64,000 nt of DNA from an uncultured Pseudomonadales bacterium (lineage in GTDB: Bacteria > Pseudomonadota > Gammaproteobacteria > Pseudomonadales > Porticoccaceae), in the NCBI GenBank assembly GCA_943788445.1, contig CALSQH010000003.1, positions 983,628 to 1,047,627 of the forward strand, in the 5' to 3' direction. Shown in pieces: positions 9,894 to 19,899 of this stretch. Under the pieces are notes generated by a model. The model saw only the letters and a list, made by a program, of their open reading frames with translations, was not told the DNA's origin and did not search any database. The position numbers and the translations under genes are program-made. How positions within the stretch are numbered: position 1 is the stretch's first letter; each line of letters opens with the position of its first letter.

Positions 9894-11258
9894 CTACTTA
9901 GCGATAACCAATTGTGGATCTAACCAAGCATTAAGCTGGAATACATCGTCAGGGGATAACTGGCCAGCGACTTCTTTTAAGCCCATCATCGATAGAATGT
10001 AGTCATAGCGCGCATTGGCATAGCTGCGTCGAGCTTGGTAAACGGTGCGTTGAGCCACCAGAACATCGACAATATTTCTAGTACCCACCTCATAGCCTGC
10101 CTGAGTTGCTTGCAGAGCACTGTCTGCTGAAGTGATTGACTGTTTGCGGGCTTTCACTCGAGCTGTATTGGTCAGCACCAGCTGGTGCAGGGAACGTGCC
10201 GCCTGAACCGTATTGCGTTTGGTGGCAGTATAGCCTTCGTCAGAGGCAATAGAGCGCTGCTTGGCTTGACGGCGCTGTGCATCTACTGAGCCACCCATCC
10301 AGATGGGCATACTGACCGAGACCACAAACGAGTGGCCATCTTGCTGAGACTCAAAGGGCGAGGTGTATCGGGTGCCGTCAGAATCAGAGTCAAAGTAGCT
10401 CACGCGCCCTGAAACCTTGGGCAAGCGAACAGCCGCCGCCGCCTTGGCACTGTTATAGGCGGCATCTTTGCCCAGTTCAGCGACCTTTAGTTGAAAATTA
10501 TTACCAATGGCAAAATCAACCCACTCTTGATTGCTCAATGGTTCAGGATTGGTTGCTACAAAGGTTTCGGTCAGACCCGCCAATACCTGATGGTTTTCTC
10601 CCGTCAGTACCTCTAGGCCTTCAAAGGCGATATTCAGAGCGCCGCGAGCCTCTAGGCTGTTGACTACCGCATCATCAAACACTGCCTGTGCTTCATGGAC
10701 ATCGGTAACGGGTAGCAGGCCAACTTCAAAGCGCTCGCGAGTCTGCTCAAGTTGGCGCTGAATGGCGCGCTCTTCGGCCATGCGCGTCTGCATGTTGTCG
10801 TAGGCGCGAAGCACATTAAAATAGGCTTCACTTACGCGGATAATAAGAGATTGCTGATCTGCCGAAAACTGCGCGCGAGCGCTTTCGCTCAACGCTTTGC
10901 CGCTTTGAAAGCTATACCAAGAAGGCATATCAAAAATAGCTTGGTTTAGGGATATATTGAACGACGTTGTATCACTATCAATCAGTCCGCCCATCCCCAC
11001 TATAGGAGAGCTGTCATTAAGCTCTGATTGGGTATAGTCCCCAGATACTGAGATCTGAGGTAGCAATGCTCCGCGAGCGATGCTTTTATTTTCGTGGTCA
11101 GCATTAAAGTTGGCGCGGGCCGCTCGCAGCACTGGGTCATTTTGCAGTGCACTTTCATAGATATCGGTGAGGGTATCCGCGAAACTGATTTGTGGCGCTA
11201 TTTGCGGCACTAAAAAAGCGATAACAGAAATAAATAATCTTTTTGAAACAGTTTGCAT
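9894..11258 (-). CDS. tolC: TolC family outer membrane efflux protein
   Basis: Trimeric outer-membrane exit duct for tripartite efflux pumps and type I secretion. The 454-residue protein starts with a signal peptide (hydrophobic run followed by SFADTL). The two OEP repeats follow, with the typical LTDIYESALQNDPVLRAARA opening and the DVLVAQRTVYQARRSYANARYDYIL closing helix. It is divergent from nudF, with a 183-bp shared upstream region. The tolC/nudF/yqiB/cpdA/yqiA/parE order is the same as in Escherichia coli. Confidence 0.95.
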   Translation of the reverse strand: MQTVSKRLFISVIAFLVPQIAPQISFADTLTDIYESALQNDPVLRAARANFNADHENKSIARGALLPQISVSGDYTQSELNDSSPIVGMGGLIDSDTTSFNISLNQAIFDMPSWYSFQSGKALSESARAQFSADQQSLIIRVSEAYFNVLRAYDNMQTRMAEERAIQRQLEQTRERFEVGLLPVTDVHEAQAVFDDAVVNSLEARGALNIAFEGLEVLTGENHQVLAGLTETFVATNPEPLSNQEWVDFAIGNNFQLKVAELGKDAAYNSAKAAAAVRLPKVSGRVSYFDSDSDGTRYTSPFESQQDGHSFVVSVSMPIWMGGSVDAQRRQAKQRSIASDEGYTATKRNTVQAARSLHQLVLTNTARVKARKQSITSADSALQATQAGYEVGTRNIVDVLVAQRTVYQARRSYANARYDYILSMMGLKEVAGQLSPDDVFQLNAWLDPQLVIAK

Positions 11259-11441
11259 ATAGCCTCCATTTGCATGAACTTTAGTTTAGCAGATTTTATT
11301 TTGTTGGCATGCTTTGCCAGTGTTTTAAAATTAACGTTTCTTGTGACTGCCGCTTTGTGTTGTGATTAGACGTTTTAAACAGCTGATTGGTTGACTGAAT
11401 GATAATATTACTAACAAATAATTTCACTGAGACTAGCCCGC

Positions 11442-12056
11442 ATGATTAAAAAGCACCAATTTAGTAATTCAGATTGTCGAATAAAATCAACTGAAACGGT
11501 TTTCCAAGGATTCTTTAAAATGACCCGAACGGTTGTAGAGCACCGTTTATTTTCTGGCGGCTGGAGTCAGCCACTAACGCGAGAGCTTTTTAAGCGCGGT
11601 GATGCAGTAGCTGTGTTGCTATACGATCCAGTGAACCATTTGGTGGGTTTGGTCGAGCAATTTCGCCTTGGGGCCTTGGGTGAAAAGCATGGCCCTTGGC
11701 AATACGAAGTGGTTGCTGGCATGATGAGAAAGGATGAAAATCCCGAGCAGGTAGCGATGCGTGAGTTGAAAGAGGAGACGGGGTTAGACGTAGAAACTTT
11801 GGTACCTATTTGTGATTATTTGGCGAGTGTTGGTGGCACAGATGAGAAAATGAATCTGTATTGCGGCCTCCTTGATCTGACCGGTAAAGGTGGTATCTTT
11901 GGTCTAGAGGGTGAGGGAGAGGATATTCTCTTTCATGTTTGGAGCTACGACGAAGTAATGCAGGCATTTTCCGAAGGGCTGCTAAATAGCGCCGCGATGA
12001 CGATATCCCTGCTCTGGTTGCAGCTAAAACACAGCGAATTGAGACCTAAGTCTTGA
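11442..12056 (+). CDS. nudF: ADP-ribose pyrophosphatase (Nudix hydrolase)
   Basis: Hydrolyses ADP-ribose to AMP and ribose 5-phosphate. It carries a perfect Nudix box G-x5-E-x7-REL-x-EE-x-GL, beginning at GMMRKDE (about residue 92), which binds the catalytic Mg ions. The N-terminal FQGFFKMTRTVVEHRLFSGG strand is typical of the dimerising NudF subgroup, as is the loop SVGGTDEKMNLY. The 204 aa match E. coli NudF (AspP). It is the first gene of the nudF-yqiB-cpdA block. There is no strong ribosome-binding site before the ATG. Confidence 0.95.
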   Translation: MIKKHQFSNSDCRIKSTETVFQGFFKMTRTVVEHRLFSGGWSQPLTRELFKRGDAVAVLLYDPVNHLVGLVEQFRLGALGEKHGPWQYEVVAGMMRKDENPEQVAMRELKEETGLDVETLVPICDYLASVGGTDEKMNLYCGLLDLTGKGGIFGLEGEGEDILFHVWSYDEVMQAFSEGLLNSAAMTISLLWLQLKHSELRPKS

Positions 12057-12123
12057 TTGAGCAACCCCGACGGGACAACTAAAGCGAAAGAGTTAACTAG
12101 ATCACGACGAGAGAGTAGAGACT

Positions 12124-12564
12124 TTGCCAGTATCCGAAATTAGACGACAGCGGCTGAATTTGTCCCAATTGCACGCAGAATGTGGGCTTAATTATGTGCG
12201 CCTATTGCGATTGATACCCAGCCCCGTTCAAGTGGGCAGCAGTATTCGAGTAGATTTTGCCGGCGGGCCGAGCAGCGGAATGCTTCTGACTGTAGTAGAG
12301 GTCACAAAATACACTTACCTGTTAACCATTGTCGCCGACAGTTCCAGGCCCAAATGGCTGCCAGAAATCGAGATAAAAGTGCGTATTTATAACGATGCAA
12401 GAATGGCCGAAGTGGTTGAATGGTGCAGTGACAGAACTATTCCCTGGGTGCTCTGTGAAAATTCAGGCATGCAGGCACGAGATGAAAAATGGCAGTGGAA
12501 CACATTTTTAAGTGATCTTCTCGCCCACGGTCTGAGTCACGGTATGACCAAAATGGAAATTTGA
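12124..12564 (+). CDS. yqiB: DUF1249 family protein YqiB
   Basis: Small cytoplasmic protein of unknown molecular function belonging to DUF1249. The N-terminal LHAECGLNYVRLLRLIP and the KVRIYNDARMAEVVEW and RDEKWQWNTFLSDLLAHGL segments match the E. coli YqiB pattern. The best start is a TTG at 12124 with a purine-rich GAGAG stretch upstream, since no ATG lies early in the frame. It occupies the conserved slot between nudF and cpdA. Confidence 0.88.
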   Translation: MPVSEIRRQRLNLSQLHAECGLNYVRLLRLIPSPVQVGSSIRVDFAGGPSSGMLLTVVEVTKYTYLLTIVADSSRPKWLPEIEIKVRIYNDARMAEVVEWCSDRTIPWVLCENSGMQARDEKWQWNTFLSDLLAHGLSHGMTKMEI

Positions 12565-12611
12565 GATAGATTTTTTAAATGATAGTTTTATCGCAGGATT
12601 AGAGGGCTCCA

Positions 12612-13397
12612 ATGAGCACAGTTCATATTACACAGATTACCGACCTTCATCTGGGTTCGGATAAAAGTGAAACCTTAGGGGGTGTCACAACCTTCGACAG
12701 CTTTCAATCTGTGTTGCGTGCCACAGAGGAGCAGGGGCGTGGGGACAATCTATTACTTTTGACTGGAGATTTGGCCAGCGACTATCAGCCCGAAGCCTAT
12801 CAGCTATTAAATCAAACTCTGGTTGAAAGAGACAAGAAAGCTATTTGGCTGCCAGGTAATCACGATGATATCGCCGCCATGCAGGCCAACCTCAGCGACT
12901 ACCCTCATGTGCGTATTTACGAGGCAGGCAACTGGGGCATACTGTTGCTAGATAGTTCGAAGCCCAGCAGCCCCAGTGGCCACGTCTCTGAGAAAGAGCT
13001 GTTTTTAGCTCAGCAGGGGTTGGATCAGCTAACAGGCAAGCCAGTGCTAGTGGCGATGCATCACTCTCCGGTGCCGGTTAAATCTGAGTGGATCGACAAG
13101 CAGAAAATTGAAAACCACCAGAGACTTTATCAAATGCTTGAGGCTCACGGTACTGTAAAGGCGGTAGTCACCGGCCATGTGCACCAACATCACGATAGTC
13201 TTTGGGGTGATATTCCCGTTTACTCGAGCCCCTCGAGTTGTGTCCAGTTTGAAAAGCACAGTGCTGACTTTGCACTCTCGGATTACCCGCCCGGTTATCG
13301 CTGGCTGGATCTACACGCCGATGGCAGTCTGCAAACCGGCGTTGAATTTCTCACCGATTTTACCCAGCGCTGCGACAAAAGCTGCGTTGGATATTAA
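12612..13397 (+). CDS. cpdA: 3',5'-cyclic-AMP phosphodiesterase
   Basis: Class III calcineurin-like phosphodiesterase that lowers cAMP. All metal-binding motifs are in order: DLHLG (about residue 12), GDLASDY (about 52), GNHDD (about 80), MHHSPVP (about 152) and GHVHQHH (about 190). The 261 aa match the family. It sits between yqiB and yqiA as in E. coli. Confidence 0.95.
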   Translation: MSTVHITQITDLHLGSDKSETLGGVTTFDSFQSVLRATEEQGRGDNLLLLTGDLASDYQPEAYQLLNQTLVERDKKAIWLPGNHDDIAAMQANLSDYPHVRIYEAGNWGILLLDSSKPSSPSGHVSEKELFLAQQGLDQLTGKPVLVAMHHSPVPVKSEWIDKQKIENHQRLYQMLEAHGTVKAVVTGHVHQHHDSLWGDIPVYSSPSSCVQFEKHSADFALSDYPPGYRWLDLHADGSLQTGVEFLTDFTQRCDKSCVGY

Positions 13398-13536
13398 TTC
13401 CTGAGTAGGCCCATTCTCAGGCCTAAAAATCCGATCTATCTCCCTATTTAACCGGCAGTTAATCTATTGTAATCAATCCCCTATAGTCGCCATGCTTTGG
13501 CTATAATATCGGCAAATAAAAATTAGATATTCCTCT

Positions 13537-14106
13537 ATGCCAACGCTGATTTATCTACATGGGTTTAATAGCTCGCCTGAGTCTAAAAAGGCCATGCAAA
13601 CTCGACGTTGGTTTGAGCAGAATGCACCAGAAATTGAGTTTATTTGCCCATCCCTACCGCCTTATGCAGATTCGGTAATGCGTCTACTGGAAAAGCTGGT
13701 CGCCGATCGACTAGCAGAACCCGTTTATCTGATTGGTAGCTCTATGGGCGCATTCTACGCAACCTGTTTAGCCGAGAAATACAGCTTTAAAGCTGTATTG
13801 GTCAATCCTGCGGTCAGTCCGCATAAGGGTTTGCATGGCTGGCTTGGAGAGAACGTCAATTATCACACTGGGGAAACGTGGTTGTTTGAACCGCAACATA
13901 TTGACGAGTATCGTCGATGGGATCCTCTTGAGATAAAAAATAATTACCTCGTGCTCTTGCAAAGCGGTGATGAAGTGCTTGATTATCGCCATGCGCAGCA
14001 ACGTTACAGTGGATGTAAAATAATTCTCGAATCCGGTGGCGATCACAGCTTTATCGACTATGATCGACACTTGGAAAATATTCACCATTTTTTGGTCTCG
14101 GCCTAA
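13537..14106 (+). CDS. yqiA: YqiA-type alpha/beta-hydrolase esterase
   Basis: Small alpha/beta-hydrolase of the UPF0227/YqiA group with esterase activity on short acyl substrates. Supporting features are the opening IYLHGFNSSPESKKA, the nucleophile elbow GSSMGAFYA (Ser about residue 69), the acidic residue in LQSGDEVLDY, and the terminal GGDHSF that supplies the catalytic His. The gene lies 20 bp before parE in the conserved order. A TATAAT sequence at 13502-13507 is a possible -10 element for this gene and parE-parC. Confidence 0.92.
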   Translation: MPTLIYLHGFNSSPESKKAMQTRRWFEQNAPEIEFICPSLPPYADSVMRLLEKLVADRLAEPVYLIGSSMGAFYATCLAEKYSFKAVLVNPAVSPHKGLHGWLGENVNYHTGETWLFEPQHIDEYRRWDPLEIKNNYLVLLQSGDEVLDYRHAQQRYSGCKIILESGGDHSFIDYDRHLENIHHFLVSA

Positions 14107-14126
14107 ATAAACTAATTTGTGAGCGA

Positions 14127-16019
14127 ATGAGTAACTACAACGCAAAAGATATTGAAGTCCTAACGGGACTTGACCCGGTACGCAAGCGACCGGGCATGTA
14201 CACTGACACCAGTCGGCCCAACCATCTGGCTCAGGAAGTTATTGATAACAGTGTCGATGAAGCACTGGCCGGCCATGCTAGCCGTGTTGAAGTCACTCTC
14301 CACAAAGATGGTTCATTGTCAGTCTGTGATGATGGTCGTGGTATGCCCGTCGACATCCATCCAGAACAGGGCCTTCCCGGTGTCGAAGTGATACTCTCGA
14401 CCCTGCATGCTGGTGGCAAATTTTCCAACGATAATTACCAGTTCTCCGGCGGTTTGCACGGGGTTGGCGTGTCGGTGGTCAACGCCCTGTCGACCAAGAT
14501 GGATGTCGTTGTTAAGCGCGGCGGAAAAGTCCATCAAATTCTATTTGCCGATGGCAACAAAACCTCCGATCTGCAGGTGATTGACACCTGTGGTCAGCGC
14601 AACACCGGTACCATTTTGCGCTTTTGGCCAAATGCCGGGTATTTCGATTCAGTAAAATTCTCGGTCAGCAGGTTGCGCCATGTACTGCGCGCCAAAGCGG
14701 TACTTTGCGGTGGTCTAACAGTCGGATTTTACAATGAAAATACCAATGAAAATGAAGAGTGGTATTACGAAGACGGCCTAAAGGATTATCTGGCCGGAGC
14801 CTTGCATGGCTGGGAAGTACTACCAGCGGAACCCTTTATTGGCACCTTTGCCTCCTCTAATGAAGCGGTTGATTGGGCCGTGCAATGGATGCCTGAAGGG
14901 GGTGAATTGGTTCAGGAAAGCTATGTAAACCTGATCCCAACCCCACAGGGCGGCACCCATGCCAATGGCCTGCGCAGCGGGCTGCTTGACGCCATGCGTG
15001 AGTTCTGTGAATTTAGAAATCTTCTGCCGCGGGGCATTAAATTAACCTCCGACGATATCTGGGATCGCTGTAGCTTTGTGCTTTCATGCAAGCTAGCCGA
15101 CCCACAGTTTTCCGGTCAGACCAAGGATCGACTCTCATCGCGAGAAGTGGCCGCCTTTGTCTCCGGCGTTGTCAAAGACTCCTTTAGCCTGTGGTTAAAC
15201 CAGCACACTGAAGAGGCTGAGAAACTCGCCGATCTGTGTATCTTTGCCGCCCAGCGCCGTATGCGTGCGAGTAAAAAAGTGGTGCGCAAAAAAATCACCC
15301 AGGGTCCCGCGCTGCCAGGCAAGTTAGCAGACTGTTCCAGCGGCGAACCTGAGCGCTGTGAGATATTCCTCGTCGAGGGTGACTCGGCGGGCGGTTCTGC
15401 CAAGCAGGCGCGCAACCGTGAAAATCAAGCGATTATGCCCCTGAGAGGTAAGATCCTTAATACTTGGGAAGTGGATTCCCAGGAGATCCTTGGTTCCCAA
15501 GAAGTGCATGATATCTCCGTAGCGCTGGGTGTAGACCCCGCGGTGGAAGATGTCGACTCACTGCGTTACCACAAGGTCTGTATTCTCGCCGATGCGGATT
15601 CCGATGGACTGCATATTGCGACATTGCTGTGCGCATTATTTGTTCGTCATTTCCGCCCGCTAGTGGCTCAGGGCCATGTCTATGTCGCCATGCCGCCACT
15701 GTTTAGAATCGATGTTGGCAAAGATGTTTATTACGCGCTGGACGATGCCGAGCGCCAGGGTATTCTCGATCGCATTCAGGCCGAGGGTAAGCGTGGCAAG
15801 GTCAATGTGCAGCGCTTTAAAGGCTTGGGCGAGATGAACCCATTGCAACTGCGCGAGACCACCATGGATCCAGATACCCGACGTCTGGTGCAGTTAACGC
15901 TGGAACCCGGTGATAACACCAACAGCATTATGGATATGTTACTGGCCAAAAAGCGCGCCTCAGATCGACGTGCATGGCTAGAAACCAAAGGCAATTTAGC
16001 CGATTCCGCCAATCTTTAA
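14127..16019 (+). CDS. parE: DNA topoisomerase IV subunit B
   Basis: ATPase subunit of topoisomerase IV, the decatenase that separates daughter chromosomes. The 630 aa contain the GHKL ATP-binding domain (VLTGLDPVRKRPGMY, EVIDNSVDEALAG, GLHGVGVSVVNALS), the transducer domain, and the TOPRIM motifs EGDSAGGSAKQARNR and LADADSDGLHI. The C-terminus is QRFKGLGEMNPLQL. parC follows after 24 bp, so the two subunits are almost certainly cotranscribed. Confidence 0.98.
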   Translation: MSNYNAKDIEVLTGLDPVRKRPGMYTDTSRPNHLAQEVIDNSVDEALAGHASRVEVTLHKDGSLSVCDDGRGMPVDIHPEQGLPGVEVILSTLHAGGKFSNDNYQFSGGLHGVGVSVVNALSTKMDVVVKRGGKVHQILFADGNKTSDLQVIDTCGQRNTGTILRFWPNAGYFDSVKFSVSRLRHVLRAKAVLCGGLTVGFYNENTNENEEWYYEDGLKDYLAGALHGWEVLPAEPFIGTFASSNEAVDWAVQWMPEGGELVQESYVNLIPTPQGGTHANGLRSGLLDAMREFCEFRNLLPRGIKLTSDDIWDRCSFVLSCKLADPQFSGQTKDRLSSREVAAFVSGVVKDSFSLWLNQHTEEAEKLADLCIFAAQRRMRASKKVVRKKITQGPALPGKLADCSSGEPERCEIFLVEGDSAGGSAKQARNRENQAIMPLRGKILNTWEVDSQEILGSQEVHDISVALGVDPAVEDVDSLRYHKVCILADADSDGLHIATLLCALFVRHFRPLVAQGHVYVAMPPLFRIDVGKDVYYALDDAERQGILDRIQAEGKRGKVNVQRFKGLGEMNPLQLRETTMDPDTRRLVQLTLEPGDNTNSIMDMLLAKKRASDRRAWLETKGNLADSANL

Positions 16020-16043
16020 ACCGTATTTACTACAGGAAAAACG

Positions 16044-18296
16044 ATGAACGATATCGTAACCTTTAATGACCAGGGCGTTGAGAGCCGGCCTCTTAGCGAC
16101 TATGCCGAACAGGCTTATCTCGATTACTCGATGTACGTGATCCTTGATCGGGCGCTGCCACATATTGGCGATGGCCTCAAGCCGGTACAGCGGCGCATTG
16201 TCTACGCCATGAGCGAGCTGGGTTTAAAAGCTAGCGCCAAGTACAAAAAGTCTGCGCGAACTGTCGGCGATGTGATTGGTAAATTTCACCCCCACGGCGA
16301 CAGTGCCGCCTACGAAGCCATGGTATTAATGGCGCAGCCATTCTCCTACCGCTATCCGTTAGTCGATGGTCAGGGCAACTGGGGTTCCGCGGACGATCCA
16401 AAATCTTTCGCAGCCATGCGTTATACCGAATCCAAGCTTTCCAAATATGCTGATGTACTGCTCTCAGAACTGGGCCAGGGCACCGCCAACTGGCGTCCAA
16501 ACTTTGATGCCACCATGGAAGAGCCGGAAATACTCCCGGCCAGAGTACCGAATGTATTACTTAATGGTACTACGGGTATTGCCGTGGGGATGGCTACCGA
16601 TATACCTCCGCACAATCTCAATGAAGTGGTTAGTGCCTGTCTCCATTTACTGGATAGCCCCAAGGCCACAGTGCCGGAGTTGATGGCGTTTATTAAAGCG
16701 CCAGATTTTCCCACAGAAGCCGAAATTATTACCCCTCAGGCCGACATATTGAACGTCTACGAGACCGGCCGCGGCTCAGTAAAAATGCGTGCCATCTGGA
16801 ATAGAGAAGACGGCGATATTATTGTTACCGCGCTGCCGTTTCAGGCTTCGGGCTCTAAAGTTCTCGAACAGATCGCCGCGCAGATGCGCAATAAAAAACT
16901 GCCTATGGTTGAGGATCTGCGCGATGAGTCAGATCATGAAAATCCGACCCGCTTGGTGATTACGCCGCGCTCTAATCGCGTCGATATAGAGGCGGTGATG
17001 GATCATCTGTTTGCGACCACTGATCTAGAGCGCAGTTACCGCATCAATATGAATATTATAGGTATTGATGGGCGGCCCTCGGTAATGAATCTGCGTCAGG
17101 TTCTAAAAGAATGGCTGAGCTTCCGTATCGACGTCACTCGCCGTCGTCTCGACTACAGATTACAGAAAGTTGAAAAGCGTCTGCACCTTTTGGATGGTTT
17201 GCTGATCGCTTTTTTGAATATCGATGAAGTGATTCATATTATCCGCACCGAAGACGAGCCCAAGCCAGCATTAATAGCGCGCTTCGATCTTTCCGATACA
17301 CAGGCGGAATACATACTGGATACCAAGCTGCGTCAGTTAGCGCGGCTGGAAGAGTTTAAAATTCGCAGCGAGCAGGATGAATTAGCCAAAGAAAAAGCAG
17401 AGCTAGAACTGTTGTTGGGTTCCGATGCACGGCTCAAAACTCTGGTTAAAAATGAGTTAAAATCCACTGCCGAAGAATATGGCGACGATCGTCGTTCACC
17501 GCTAAAAGAGCGTGGCGAAGCCCAGGCCTTTAACGAAAAAGACCTGCTCACGGCAGAGCCGATTACCGCTGTACTATCTGATAAAGGTTGGTTGCGTGCC
17601 GCTAAAGGCCATGAGATTGATCCCACCAGCCTGAGCTATAAATCCGGCGATAAGTTTTTGTCCGCTACCCATGGACGCAGTAATCAAAATGTATTCTTGC
17701 AGGACACCAGCGGACGTTTCTATGCGCTGCCCGGACATACTTTGCCATCGGCGCGGGGGCAGGGTGAACCGGCGACGGGACGACTTAATCTGCCATCGGG
17801 GGCATTATTTACCGATGTTCTGATGGGTGCAGACGAGCAGAAGTTACTGCTGGGTACGGATGCCGGTTATGGTTTTGTGGGTAAAATCGGTGATCTATAC
17901 ACTAAGAACAAAGCGGGTAAAGCCGTGGTGTCTATTCCCAAGGGCGGCAGAATTTTAAGTCCGAAAATGGTTAATGATGCCAATGCTCTGATTGCGGCGG
18001 TCACTAATGAAGGACGTTTGCTGGTTTTCCCAATTGCTGAGTTGCCAGAGTTGGCAAGGGGTAAGGGAAATAAAATCATTAATATACCCAGTTCGCGTTT
18101 GCAGGCCCGCGAGGAGTTTGTGATTGACTACGGTGTTATTTCAGAGGGTGATTCTCTGGTGGTGCACTCGGGTAAGCGTTACTTGGTGATGAAGGCGAAA
18201 GATCTTGAGCACTATAGTGGAGAGCGTGGCCGTCGTGGTCACAAGTTGCCGCGAGGGTTCCAGAAGGTGGATAAGTTAGAGGTGGAGGGGAAATAG
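16044..18296 (+). CDS. parC: DNA topoisomerase IV subunit A
   Basis: DNA-breaking subunit of topoisomerase IV. The 750 aa contain [18 protein letters not shown] and GLKPVQRRI at the N-terminus. The quinolone-region helix is [15 protein letters not shown], and the catalytic tyrosine is in [10 protein letters not shown] (Tyr127). The C-terminal beta-pinwheel is shorter than in GyrA and lacks a GyrA box, which identifies ParC over GyrA. The pairing with parE confirms this. No clear terminator follows. Confidence 0.98.
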   Translation: MNDIVTFNDQGVESRPLSDYAEQAYLDYSMYVILDRALPHIGDGLKPVQRRIVYAMSELGLKASAKYKKSARTVGDVIGKFHPHGDSAAYEAMVLMAQPFSYRYPLVDGQGNWGSADDPKSFAAMRYTESKLSKYADVLLSELGQGTANWRPNFDATMEEPEILPARVPNVLLNGTTGIAVGMATDIPPHNLNEVVSACLHLLDSPKATVPELMAFIKAPDFPTEAEIITPQADILNVYETGRGSVKMRAIWNREDGDIIVTALPFQASGSKVLEQIAAQMRNKKLPMVEDLRDESDHENPTRLVITPRSNRVDIEAVMDHLFATTDLERSYRINMNIIGIDGRPSVMNLRQVLKEWLSFRIDVTRRRLDYRLQKVEKRLHLLDGLLIAFLNIDEVIHIIRTEDEPKPALIARFDLSDTQAEYILDTKLRQLARLEEFKIRSEQDELAKEKAELELLLGSDARLKTLVKNELKSTAEEYGDDRRSPLKERGEAQAFNEKDLLTAEPITAVLSDKGWLRAAKGHEIDPTSLSYKSGDKFLSATHGRSNQNVFLQDTSGRFYALPGHTLPSARGQGEPATGRLNLPSGALFTDVLMGADEQKLLLGTDAGYGFVGKIGDLYTKNKAGKAVVSIPKGGRILSPKMVNDANALIAAVTNEGRLLVFPIAELPELARGKGNKIINIPSSRLQAREEFVIDYGVISEGDSLVVHSGKRYLVMKAKDLEHYSGERGRRGHKLPRGFQKVDKLEVEGK

Positions 18297-18714
18297 CCCT
18301 CTGCTTTAATGAGTTTTTAGTTTTGAGCGGTCGCGGAATGGCTTGGAGTGCTGCGATCGATGCCACATTTTGTAACAACCTAAGCGGTCACATTTCCTAA
18401 GCTGCGGTAACTCGCTGGTGCTCCGGTAACTCGCAAGCGCTCGGGCAGGTCCTCGATTTTAACGGAAATACGGCCAACCATAAGCGGAATCTGATTGATC
18501 ACAGTGCTGTGGGTGGCTTTGCTAAGAATTATCGCCTTATTCTGAAATATCTTGTTTCACGATTCCTCTCCGCTGTGCTCAGTCGTGATGCCAGCCTACG
18601 CTGGCATTTATACACTTTTCGAAAAAACACATTCTCTGTACTACCCTTAAGTAAGGTCAATAGAATGTCCGCCAAGTAAGGGGGGCAACCTTAACAAAAA
18701 AAGGGAAGTTAAAA
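18297..18714. other. Long intergenic region with palindrome
   Basis: 418 bp between parC and the mscS-type gene with no credible gene. It holds two copies of CGGTAACTCGC (about 18404 and 18425) and the perfect 8-bp hairpin described separately at 18588-18607. Upstream of the next gene lies a plausible AAGGGAAG ribosome-binding site at about 18702-18710. Much of the rest looks like decayed or non-coding sequence. Confidence 0.5.
18588..18607. repeat. Perfect 8-bp-stem hairpin, possible REP-like palindrome
   Basis: ATGCCAGC, loop CTAC, GCTGGCAT form a perfect stem, preceded by CGTG. It has no real T-run, so it is a poor intrinsic terminator. Its form resembles dispersed palindromes in other proteobacterial intergenic regions. 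Only one copy is seen in this window. Confidence 0.5.
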
Positions 18715-19539
18715 ATGGAAGAGAATCTGAATACTATGCAGGAAATCGTCGTTCTGTATGGCGTAAAAATATTAATGGCGTTAGTGATCTTTGTTATTGG
18801 TAAGTGGGTGGTTAAAAAGCTCTCTAATGTCGTAGAAAAAGTAATGAAGAAAAATGAGGTAGATCCAGCGATACGCAATTTTGCTAGTAGTCTGGTCTAT
18901 TACACGCTGCTCGTTTTTGTCTGTATTGCGGCGCTCGGGCAATTGGGAATTCAAACGGCATCATTTGTTGCCATTGTCGGTGCCGCTGGTCTGGCGGTCG
19001 GGTTGGCGCTTCAAGGCTCATTGTCCAACTTTGCAGCGGGCGTACTGATCTTAATTTTCCGTCCTTTTAAGGTCGGTGATTTTGTCGAAATTGCAGGCGC
19101 CTCTGGTGTTATACAAAATATCCAAATTTTCACTACCGAACTGAATACCCCAGACAATAAAAAAGTCATTGTTCCTAATGGCGGTATTATCAGTGGCAAT
19201 ATAGTGAACTATTCAGCCAATGATACACGCCGTGTCGATCTGGTTTTTGGGATTGGTTATGGCGATGACGTAGATACAGCACGCAAAGTTATCGAAGGTA
19301 TTTTAAGCGCCGATAAGCGGGTGTTGGAGATTCCTGAATCCACCGTCGCAGTGGTTGAACTGGCCGATAGCAGCGTAAATTTTGTCTGCCGTCCCTGGGT
19401 TAATACTGCAGATTACTGGGGTGTTTACTTTGATTTAACAGAGGCAGTTAAAAAGGCCTTTGATAGCAATGGAATATCTATTCCATTCCCACAGCAAGAT
19501 GTACATATGCATCAGGTGGAAAGTCGCACTTACGCCTAA
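18715..19539 (+). CDS. mscS: Small-conductance mechanosensitive channel (MscS family)
   Basis: Inner-membrane heptameric channel that opens on hypo-osmotic shock. The 274 aa match short MscS. There is one TM at about 12-35, a second near 60-80, and the pore helix GAAGLAVGLALQGSLSNFA with the Gly/Ala packing pattern. The beta domain follows (RPFKVGDFVEIAGASG) with VPNGGIISGNIVNYS and the C-terminal mixed alpha/beta domain. A small YeaQ-type membrane protein follows after 35 bp, giving a two-gene stress/membrane unit ended by a terminator at 19865. Confidence 0.93.
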   Translation: MEENLNTMQEIVVLYGVKILMALVIFVIGKWVVKKLSNVVEKVMKKNEVDPAIRNFASSLVYYTLLVFVCIAALGQLGIQTASFVAIVGAAGLAVGLALQGSLSNFAAGVLILIFRPFKVGDFVEIAGASGVIQNIQIFTTELNTPDNKKVIVPNGGIISGNIVNYSANDTRRVDLVFGIGYGDDVDTARKVIEGILSADKRVLEIPESTVAVVELADSSVNFVCRPWVNTADYWGVYFDLTEAVKKAFDSNGISIPFPQQDVHMHQVESRTYA

Positions 19540-19574
19540 AAAGCGTATTTTTTATAAACTAAAAGGAGAAATGT

Positions 19575-19823
19575 ATGGGTTTTATTGCATGGATTATTTT
19601 GGGATTACTGGCCGGTCTTTTAGCTAAATATATTATGCCGGGCAAAGATGATGGCGGCCTTGTTGTTACTGCATTATTGGGTATAGCAGGGGCTTTTATT
19701 GGCGGTTGGCTGGGTTCATTCATCGGTGTGGGGACTATTGGAGAGTTTAGTTTCTCTAGCTTGATCACTGCCGTTGTTGGCGCGCTGGTGCTGTTGTTTG
19801 TCTATCGAACAGTTAAAAAGTAA
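19575..19823 (+). CDS. GlsB/YeaQ/YmgE family small membrane protein
   Basis: An 82-aa very hydrophobic protein of the 'transglycosylase-associated' GlsB/YeaQ/YmgE family. It has three predicted TM segments and the conserved GLLAGLLAKYIMPGKDDGG start, then GIAGAFIGGWLGSFIG. Family members are often induced by stress, but the molecular role is unknown. It has a good AAGGAG ribosome-binding site and lies 35 bp after mscS. Confidence 0.9.
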   Translation: MGFIAWIILGLLAGLLAKYIMPGKDDGGLVVTALLGIAGAFIGGWLGSFIGVGTIGEFSFSSLITAVVGALVLLFVYRTVKK

Positions 19824-19864
19824 AAGCCAGAAATAAGAAGAGTAGACAACTAAGCTGTTTACAG

Positions 19865-19898
19865 TTGTCGCTGGCTAATCGCCAGCGACAATTTTCTT
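19865..19898 (+). terminator. Intrinsic terminator after mscS-yeaQ unit
   Basis: An 11-bp perfect stem, TTGTCGCTGGC / GCCAGCGACAA with loop TAATC, is followed by TTTTCTT. It can serve the plus-strand unit and, with a weaker tract on the other side, the convergent ctpA. Confidence 0.85.
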
Positions 19899-19899
19899 A

